A stretch of 48,880 nt of DNA from Paraburkholderia sp. C35. Lineage in GTDB: Bacteria > Pseudomonadota > Gammaproteobacteria > Burkholderiales > Burkholderiaceae. The notes under the pieces are model-generated. The model did no database searches, was not told the origin of the DNA, and saw nothing but the letters and a program-made list of their open reading frames with translations. Shown in pieces: positions 43,091-48,880 of the stretch. The position numbers and the translations under genes are program-made. The stretch is from the NCBI RefSeq assembly GCF_003121405.1, contig NZ_QBUY01000062.1:1-48880 (forward strand), given 5' to 3'. Within the stretch, counting starts at the first letter, position 1. Every line of letters starts with the position of its first letter.

Positions 43091-43676
43091 CGACGTGAAG
43101 CGCGACGCGATGCTTGCGGCCAGCCCGCTTGCACGCGGCGCGGTAACGGGCCGCAAGTACAGCGAAGCGGCTTTCGGCGCGGATACCGATCTGACTGCGT
43201 ACATGGCCGAACTTCGCATGGCGGCGCAAGCCGTAAAGCAAGGCGACATGCACGGCCTCGAATTGATGCTCATGACGCAGGCGAGCACGCTCGACATGAT
43301 CTTTAACCACCTCGCCCGCAAGGCGACCTACAGCGAATACCTGAATCAGTTTCAGACGTATCTAGCGCTTGCCCTGAAGGCGCAGGCACAGAGCCGCGCG
43401 ACTGTGGAAGCGCTGGCGGAACTGAAGCATCCTCGCCCGGTGGCCTTTGTAAAACAGGCGAACATTGCGAACGGGCCGCAACAGGTGAACAACCAAGCGG
43501 ACAGCGTCGGCGCGCAGCCCGATGCCCACGCGCGCGCGGAGAAATCCGCGAACACTGCAAACGAACTATTAACAGACCATCATGGCACGACACTGGACGG
43601 CGGAGGAACGGGCGAAACAGGCCGATGCGATACAACGCTGGAAACCGTGGGAAAGCTCAACGGGGCCGCGAACTGA
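42975..43676 (+). CDS. Unknown island protein
   Basis: A 233-residue protein with a very basic start (ATRQAAKAAKQRGKRAAKPP), then a helical middle (residues about 60-150, containing LMLMTQASTLDMIFNHLARK) and a polar tail with ANIANGPQQVNNQ. The middle looks like a helical bundle. I recall similar proteins in Xanthomonas and Burkholderia islands, beside an AlpA and ATPase pair, but know no function. The ATG at 42975 is chosen for a gaggga site 7 bases before it; ATG 42960 is an alternative. It overlaps both neighbours (116 and 95 bases). Confidence 0.7.
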   Translation: MATRQAAKAAKQRGKRAAKPPAAKGTPDTLEITDPRYVDDVKRDAMLAASPLARGAVTGRKYSEAAFGADTDLTAYMAELRMAAQAVKQGDMHGLELMLMTQASTLDMIFNHLARKATYSEYLNQFQTYLALALKAQAQSRATVEALAELKHPRPVAFVKQANIANGPQQVNNQADSVGAQPDAHARAEKSANTANELLTDHHGTTLDGGGTGETGRCDTTLETVGKLNGAAN

Positions 43677-43800
43677 AGCTGGCAAGGTGGCATCCGCCAG
43701 CAATGCACAGCGGCACGGCGCGAGGTCCGCGCGCAGGCTGGCCGAACTTCGCGAACTCCGCGCGTTGCTGCGCGAATGCAAAAACCGGCTGGTCCGCTAG
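43582..43800 (+). CDS. Small conserved island protein with KPWESSTGPRT motif
   Basis: A 72-residue basic protein. The sequence HWTAEERAKQADAIQRWKPW followed by ESSTGPRTEAGKVASASNAQ is a pattern I remember from short hypothetical proteins in proteobacterial islands and prophages, usually next to the previous gene. It resembles a short DNA- or RNA-binding tail protein; function is unknown. It overlaps the previous gene by 95 bases and is the last of the compact cluster. The 180 bases that follow, to 43982, hold no recognisable feature. Confidence 0.7.
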   Translation: MARHWTAEERAKQADAIQRWKPWESSTGPRTEAGKVASASNAQRHGARSARRLAELRELRALLRECKNRLVR

Positions 43801-43982
43801 TTTTTTGGCCGGCAAATGCCGAGTTGTGTTCAGGCGCGGCAGGGGGGCATCCCGCTCGCTGCGCAAAAGGTACTTCCAAAGGACGAACGCGATGCGGACA
43901 CGAAGACTCGCGAGCTTGTTCTAGCTAAAACATTGCAAAGCTGTCCGTATGATTGGCGTGAACGCGGACAAGTGCGATCGAC

Positions 43983-44698
43983 TCACTCGGCCATATAGAT
44001 TCGACACGCGGGCACATGAACGGAACCCTTCGCATACAGGTCGCGCGACTTGGGTGAAAAATCCGTTGCGAGATTGAAGGTGCCGCGAAGCTTTGGCGTG
44101 CGCCAACGTTTTGATCGCCGGTCATAGCCGCCAACCGAGTGCAAGAAGCCGCCCGACTCGTACCACGAACTTTCTGGAACGTGTAGCTGATAGTCGCCGA
44201 AGTGGAATGCCTCAAACTCAGCACCAGCACGCCAGTAGTACACCTTCCCGTAGTAAGCCGCATGGCACCATTTTTCCCACGCGTTCGGGCTGATTCGGCT
44301 TTTGCGTAGATCGTCACGCGGCAGCGCGCTCCACAACACATGCACGCCACGCTGGTTATAGGCGAGTGTGCGACGGGTGATTTCGTGCACGCTGAGTTTG
44401 CTTCGCTGTACCTCAACCGCGACTGGCACGCCACGAATGACCGCATACACGTCGGCGATGGAGCCGCCTAAATCCCTTTCAAGTTCGACCTCGCTCACGT
44501 TCGCGGCTTGGCTTAGCGCGTTGAAAATCTCAAGCTTGCAACGCATGTGCTCGGCTGTCTCGCCTTGTCCCCGATGGCAGGTAATTGGCGGTTTGTGAGC
44601 GAAGTGGTGAACCTTGATAAGCCCCTTGCGCAATACGACCTGTGTGGCACATGTCGGACACTCGAACGGGGCGTCTTCCTTCTGAGCCTGAAAGGCAT
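43983..44698 (-). pseudogene. CoiA-like competence nuclease, frameshifted near its start
   Basis: The main frame (TTG or codon at 44633 down to 43983, 216 codons) encodes a CoiA-type protein: VHHFAHKPPI, then GETAEHMRCKLEIFNAL, Asp61 in IADVYAVIRG, and the nuclease motif EVQ (74-76), followed by RRTLAYNQRGVHVLW. Reading upstream in the same frame continues the family's zinc ribbon (FECPTCATQVVLRKG) and AFQAQKEDAP, but meets no start codon before a stop. An ATG at 44698-44696 (MPF) is one base out of phase. Adding one base to the AAA run at 44691-44693 would join them as MPFQAQKEDAPFECPTC. I infer a one-base deletion just after the start. Confidence 0.75.
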
Positions 44699-44825
44699 AT
44701 TGTTTATTCCGTCAATCGTTCTTTTTGCCGTCAACATGTCGCGCTGGGCCAAATGCCGTTCATTGATGACTGAAGCATAAGCGTTGAGGGCGCGATTGCG
44801 AAGAGCAAATTAGCTGTTCGGGTGA

Positions 44826-45204
44826 TTCGCGGTTCCTTGCCCGATGTTGTTGCCTCAACTGAAGGAAGACGCCACCGGACGGTTTTCGAAGCAACGGATT
44901 GCGCCGATGATGCGGGTAACGCCCGTGCTGCGCGATCTGATTGGCACGCGGCGAATGCGCAACGCCGACGAGACGATCCTGTTCAAATCCTTTTCGAGCC
45001 GCTTTCTCGCGCTCGCGGCTGCGGGTTCGCCGGACGACCTCGCACGCCGCCCGGTACGCGTCGTACTCTGTGACGAAATCGACGAGTACCGGCTCACGCG
45101 CGAAGGCGACCCGATCGCATCGGCCGAGGAACGCACAGCCACGTTCGCGAAATGGCTGTCGGTGTGCGGGGTTCGCCGACCATCGAAGAACAGAGCCGCA
45201 TCGC
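44826..45204 (+). pseudogene. Remnant of lambda-type terminase large subunit (gpA)
   Basis: A fragment of the phage packaging ATPase. From 44826 the frame reads PCPMLLPQLKEDATGRFSKQ, then a segment with LALAAAGSPDDLARRPVRVV and the Walker-B-like VVLCDEIDEY, then GDPIASAEERTATF. All of these are in the order found in GpA-family terminases (from memory). A frame change near 45163 continues as RGSPTIEEQSRIA, corresponding to the STPTI region. Both the N-terminal domain with Walker A and the whole nuclease half are missing. No start or ribosome site. It is joined directly to a gpW fragment. Confidence 0.75.
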
Positions 45205-45333
45205 GACGGAACGCGGAGTGTCACTTACTCCGCATCAAACCAGGCGCACTTTTCGGCGCTGATCCGGCAACTACAGCAGGCACTGGGGCTGATTTGTCGG
45301 CGGCGTGCGCCGGTTCGGTTTTTGTATCGGTGA
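45205..45333 (+). pseudogene. Remnant of gpW-like head-tail joining protein
   Basis: The 42 codons before the stop at 45331-45333 read DGTRSVTYSASNQAHFSALI, RQLQQALGLI, CRRRAPVRFLYR. The order VxYxA...L...I..L....G...RRR.P..F is that of the C-terminal half of lambda gpW. In lambda-like phages gene W directly follows terminase gene A, so gene order supports the call. The first half of W and most of A are gone, so a deletion joined the two. Confidence 0.55.
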
Positions 45334-46137
45334 CAGGGGGCTCAATACATGTTCTAGCAGTCCATGCGCAGATGACACCTGAGTTGATCTTGAGCTTCGA
45401 TGAAGTCTCAATACGATCAATTGTGGACCATTGACGGAATACGATTACGCCGCTTGAATCCTTGACAAGAATTCCCTTGTCGAGATAACGAATGATTGAT
45501 GCATTTGCTACAGTTGATGGGCTTCCTATGTAGATAATCCTCGCTGCGGCAGGCGCTTCATAAAGCTTGAGGGCATCTATCCGCCCGGTTACCCAGAAGA
45601 AGATGACGATGCCCGGTACGAAATAAATTACGAACCATGTGCTATCTGAGAATTGCGCGCGCACGCGGGGATGATTCATGACCCATACGATGAAAATCAC
45701 CCAAGCGAAGATTGAAATTAGCCTTATGGATTCAAGAAATCGATCGCCAAGAAAAACGTAACCCAACAGCGATGCAACCGCGATAAATAAGAGACCGTAT
45801 TTCGGTGAATCGCGAAATCGCTTCAATTTCGTCGGATTCGGCGAAGATGCAACAATTTCGGCTTCCGTCCTTCCGTCCTTCCGCCCTCGATGCGTCGCGT
45901 CAGCAAATCCAAAACTAGATAAACCGCAGCGGCTCCCGTCAGTTGTGGTGCCCAGTCTAAGGCACTTCTGATGTGATCCGTTACTGAAGTTGGTAGATCC
46001 GAGAACGATAGATTGATCGCGTGGAAAAATCCCCAATCGTACGAAAGGGATGCGATAACAATCCCGGAGGAAGCAAGGGCCGCGAGTTTGCCCAGCAGAT
46101 CAAGTAATGACGATTTTTCCGGAATTGTTTTGGTCAT
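45221..46137 (-). pseudogene. Membrane protein gene split by an 8-bp repeat expansion
   Basis: Two overlapping frames on the minus strand form one gene. The first (46137 to 45823; MTKTIPEKSSLLDLLGKLAA) has two hydrophobic segments and ends soon after LLTRRIEGGRTE. The second frame continues with AEIVASSPNPTKLKRF, three more membrane helices (YGLLFIAVASLLGYVFLG, LISIFAWVIFIVWVM, WFVIYFVPGIVIFFWV) and a soluble tail. Removing 8 bases at the tandem repeat 45862-45885 joins them exactly into a 302-residue frame. The last 38 or so residues are antisense to the gpW remnant, so the original end is lost. DNA is clearly poorer in GC than the neighbours. Function unknown. Confidence 0.7.
45862..45885. 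repeat. Octanucleotide tandem repeat
   Basis: Three units of 8 bases: cttccgtc (45862-45869), cttccgtc (45870-45877) and cttccgcc (45878-45885, one change). The unit length is not a multiple of three. The present copy number puts the host gene out of frame; two units would restore it. Such repeats change length by strand slippage. Confidence 0.85.
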
Positions 46138-46514
46138 CAAGTTTCCTGAGTTTTTAGCTCTTAGTCTTCGCTCTCAGCGTAACAGAGCATAGCAACAATC
46201 AGTTGGTACAGGTTCTCGATGCGGACAGGCGGCAAATCCCCGAACGTTTGCACGTGCTGGTAACGCTTGTGGGGACGACATCGGATGACGCTGCTGATGC
46301 GCTTACGCCGAAGCTCGCGGCACCTTCTGATTGCTCAGCGGTCAAATGAGCGATCGTCAGCAAAAAGCCTCCACCAGATTTTCCTTGCCGCACAATCAGA
46401 CGCCACTGAATTTGCGCGATCTGTTGTTTCTGCATGTGACTTGACAGTTATCAACAGTTTTTGAGGGTATTTCGCGATAGGTTTATCGGTTCAATAATAA
46501 GCAACACGAACAAA
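46138..46514. other. Intergenic region before the exoprotein gene
   Basis: About 375 bases, poorer in GC. A candidate promoter for the exoprotein is ttgaca at 46441-46446 followed 18 bases later by gggtat (weak). The overlapping ttatcaaca (46448-46456) differs by one base from a DnaA box. A small inverted repeat, cgata/tatcg, is at 46475-46488. The 78-residue frame on the minus strand (46199-46435) has no recognisable product and I do not call it a gene. Confidence 0.45.
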
Positions 46515-48880
46515 ATGAATCAGAAGACTTACCGGCTCGTGTTCAGCCGGTTGCGCGGTATGCTCGTGGCCGTCGAGGAAACCGCAACAGCAGCAGGTAA
46601 AGCAGGAGAGACGCGCGCAACGGGGCGCGCATCGGGAACACAGGAGATAGGTGCATCGCTGCGCCAGCTTGCGCTCTCTGCCCTGCTTGCCCTCTCGCCG
46701 CTCATGGCGGGCGCGCAGATCGTACCGGGCGGCTCACACGCGCCTGGCGTGGTCACGACGCAGAACGGTATCCCTCAGGTCAACATCAATAAGCCTGCTG
46801 GTTCGGGTGTGTCGATGAACACCTACAACCAGTTCGATATTCAGAAGAACGGCGCGATCCTCAATAACTCGCCGAATATCGTTAATACGCAGCAGGCTGG
46901 ATACATCAACGGCAATCCGAACTTCGGGCCGAACGATGCGGCACGCGTGATCGTCAATCAGGTCAACAGCAATTCGCCGTCGCAGTTGCGCGGCTATCTC
47001 GAAGTCGCGGGCCAGCGCGCGCAGGTCGTTATCGCCAATCCGAATGGCTTGATGGTCGATGGTGGCGGCTTCATCAATACGTCACGCGCCACGCTCACGA
47101 CCGGTACGCCGAACTTCGCGGGCGATGGTTCGCTTTCGGGCTTTAACGTAACGGGCGGCAATATCACCGTGCAGGGTGCGGGGTTCAATGCATCAGATCT
47201 TGACCAGGTTGATTTGCTGGCGCGTGCGGTGCAGGCGAATGCCGCGATCTATGCAAAAGACCTCAACGTCGTAACGGGTGCGAACGCCGTCGACTACAAC
47301 ACGCTTGCCGCCACACCGATAGCGGGCAGCGGCGCTGCGCCTGGTGTATCGATTGACGTGAGCAATCTGGGCGGCATGTATGCGAATCGCATCGTGCTCG
47401 TCGGCACAGAGAACGGCGTCGGCGTGTCCAGCAAGGGCGTGCTGGCAGCACAGGCCGGCGACCTGATCCTGACGACACAGGGCAAGCTGGTGCTCGCCGG
47501 TCGGACCAACGCAAGCGGGAACATTACGGCGAGCGCGCGCGATGGCATCGACAACAGCGGCACGACCTACGCGCAGCAAGGCGTCAGCACGAACACGTCG
47601 GGCACGCTCACCAACAGCGGCACGCTTGCCGCGCAGCAGAACACGACGATCAGCGCGGGCAGCGTCGCATCGACGGGGACGCTCGGCGCAGGCGTGAACG
47701 GTGACGGCACGATTGCCGGTTCCGGCGACCTCGCGGTGACCGCTAGCGGCGCAATCACGGCGACGGGCCGCAACCAGGGTGGCGGCAATACGACCATCCG
47801 GGGTGCGGGCGTCAATCTCGCCGGCAGCAACACATCGGCGAACGGCGCGCTGACGCTATCCAGCAGCAGCGACCTGAACCTGTCGAACGCGACGACCACG
47901 GCGGGCGGCACGCTCACCGCCAGCGCAACGGGTACGCTGACCAGCGACGGCGGCAAGCTGTCGGGCGGTTCCATTCAGGCATCGGCGGCGAACGTCTCGA
48001 ACGCGGGCGGACAGATCGTTTCCGGTTCGACGGGCAGCCTCACTACGGGCGGCACGCTCGCAAACCGTCAGGGTGTGATCCAGTCGGCGGGCGCTTCGAC
48101 TGTCAACGCTGCGTCACTCGACAACACGGGCGGACAGATCCTGTCCCTTAACGGCGACGGCCTGAACCTCGGCGTGACGGGCACGCTGCTGAATGGTGTC
48201 GGCGGCACGATTGGCGGCAATGGCAATGTCCAGTTGAGCGCGGCCACCTTCACGAATCAAGGCAAGGTGAACGCGCTGCGTGATGCGGTGCTGCGCGCGG
48301 GGAATGTGACCAATAGCGGCTCCGTCACGGCAGGCGGCGCATTGAATGCAACAGCAACGGGCGCACTCAGTAACGCAGGCGGCACACTGTCAGGCGCGGC
48401 GACGACCGTGTCTGGTGCGTCCGTCGACAACACGAACGGCAGTATCGACGGCGATGCGCTTGCCGTCACGTCGTCAGGCGACCTCGTCAACCGCAACGGC
48501 AAACTCAGGCAATACGGCGCGAGTGACCAGACCATCAGCGCGAGCGGCGCGCTCGACAGCACGGGCGGCACGATTGCGTCGAACGCAAACAGCCTGACGG
48601 TTTCGGCGAACACGATTACCAATGACAGCGGCACGCTCCAGCACGCGGGCGCGGGCATGCTCAAGGTCAAGGCTTCGGGCGCGCTGTCGAACGTCGGCGG
48701 CAAGGTGCAGACGAATGGGGCTCTGAACGTTGCTGGCGCGAGGCTCGATAACAGCGGCGGCACGCTCAGCGCACAACAGGCTGTACAGGTTCGCGCGGAT
48801 TCAGGCGTCGTCAACCGCAACGGCACGCTGTATGGCGACAACGGGCTGACGGTATCCACACAGGGCGACATCGACAACAC
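46515..48880 (+). CDS. Two-partner-secretion exoprotein (FHA/CdiA/BcpA type), N-terminal part
   Basis: The frame is open from the ATG at 46515 to the end of the window (788 codons) and continues beyond. Residues 1-25 (MNQKTYRLVFSRLRGMLVAV) are an ESPR extended signal-peptide region; the hydrophobic core and cleavage site (LSPLMAGA/QIVPG) lie near residue 67. The TPS secretion domain follows, with NPNGL at 175-179 and the conserved NQVNSNSPSQLRGYLEVAG before it. From about residue 350 onward come FHA-type repeats of about 20 residues (pattern NxxGxL.a.g.l.l). Such proteins are contact-dependent inhibition toxins or adhesins. No transporter (cdiB) gene lies upstream, which fits the bcpAIOB order of Burkholderia; the toxin end and immunity gene are outside the window. 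No strong ribosome site is seen. Confidence 0.92.
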   Translation, partial: MNQKTYRLVFSRLRGMLVAVEETATAAGKAGETRATGRASGTQEIGASLRQLALSALLALSPLMAGAQIVPGGSHAPGVVTTQNGIPQVNINKPAGSGVSMNTYNQFDIQKNGAILNNSPNIVNTQQAGYINGNPNFGPNDAARVIVNQVNSNSPSQLRGYLEVAGQRAQVVIANPNGLMVDGGGFINTSRATLTTGTPNFAGDGSLSGFNVTGGNITVQGAGFNASDLDQVDLLARAVQANAAIYAKDLNVVTGANAVDYNTLAATPIAGSGAAPGVSIDVSNLGGMYANRIVLVGTENGVGVSSKGVLAAQAGDLILTTQGKLVLAGRTNASGNITASARDGIDNSGTTYAQQGVSTNTSGTLTNSGTLAAQQNTTISAGSVASTGTLGAGVNGDGTIAGSGDLAVTASGAITATGRNQGGGNTTIRGAGVNLAGSNTSANGALTLSSSSDLNLSNATTTAGGTLTASATGTLTSDGGKLSGGSIQASAANVSNAGGQIVSGSTGSLTTGGTLANRQGVIQSAGASTVNAASLDNTGGQILSLNGDGLNLGVTGTLLNGVGGTIGGNGNVQLSAATFTNQGKVNALRDAVLRAGNVTNSGSVTAGGALNATATGALSNAGGTLSGAATTVSGASVDNTNGSIDGDALAVTSSGDLVNRNGKLRQYGASDQTISASGALDSTGGTIASNANSLTVSANTITNDSGTLQHAGAGMLKVKASGALSNVGGKVQTNGALNVAGARLDNSGGTLSAQQAVQVRADSGVVNRNGTLYGDNGLTVSTQGDIDN

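Noticed and set aside
39557..46137. CRISPR array or restriction/defence operon in the accessory region
   Set aside because: No spaced repeat array is visible, and apart from the CoiA-like nuclease no gene resembles known defence proteins.
46199..46435. A 78-codon minus-strand frame and a 65-codon plus-strand frame before the exoprotein
   Set aside because: Neither has a ribosome site or a familiar pattern. They may be decayed remains, but I cannot support a gene.
46448..46456. DnaA-box-like ttatcaaca
   Set aside because: One mismatch and single; without a cluster or nearby initiator gene it is not evidence for an origin.
47193..48880. Long minus-strand frames opposite the exoprotein
   Set aside because: They mirror the repetitive Gly/Thr/Asn-rich coding strand; the plus frame has signal, TPS domain and repeats, so the minus frames are shadows.

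Overview
The window is about 49 kb of GC-rich DNA from a Burkholderiaceae chromosome, most likely the Paraburkholderia/Caballeronia/Burkholderia group. The evidence is the form of the 5S rRNA, the LexA-controlled imuA-imuB-dnaE2 cassette, a DUF3563 small gene, the FtrABCD iron system, and a large ESPR-type exoprotein with no transporter gene in front of it.

Layout. 1-165: end of an rRNA operon (5S rRNA and terminator). 0.8-6.1 kb: SOS mutagenesis cassette behind a LexA box. 6.1-7.9 kb: an RmlD-like reductase, then copZ and cueR diverging from a CueR-type operator. 8.1-18.2 kb: ordinary core genes (DUF3563 protein, a secreted Pro-rich protein, an orphan substrate-binding protein, rlmJ, an aldo/keto reductase, bdhA with a patatin phospholipase, an aromatic/aspartate aminotransferase, uvrB).

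18.3-30.8 kb is an iron neighbourhood. It holds ftrABCD (ferrous iron uptake), hemP, tonB-exbB-exbD, bfd and bfr, with four candidate Fur boxes. Between them lie a GlcG-like gene, AtaL-like, OsmC and pirin genes, a LysR regulator and murI. 30.8-39.1 kb carries class I fumarase, a UPF0114 membrane protein, an EamA transporter and an acetate module (acs, a DUF4212 small subunit and an ActP-like symporter). The fumarase has Ser where I expect the third Fe-S cysteine.

A tRNA-Ser(GGA) at 39.2 kb marks the border of accessory DNA. 39.6-43.8 kb is a compact run of same-strand genes: a coiled-coil protein, tandem palindromic operators, AlpA, a small protein, a RepA-like AAA ATPase, a TubC_N-like protein and two unknowns. 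From AlpA onward every gene overlaps the next. The ATPase gene is broken by an in-frame TAG. Its 3' part carries seven copies of a 10-bp motif in both orientations and in all three codon phases, which looks like an iteron-type replication origin inside the gene. No integrase is visible. 43.9-46.1 kb is decayed DNA: a frameshifted CoiA-like nuclease gene, a fused remnant of a lambda-type terminase and gpW, and a membrane-protein gene knocked out of frame by one extra copy of an 8-bp tandem repeat. From 46.5 kb to the end runs the N-terminal 788 residues of a two-partner-secretion exoprotein (FHA/CdiA/BcpA type), which continues outside the window.

All calls come from reading the sequence and from remembered family features. 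No database search or folding program was run.
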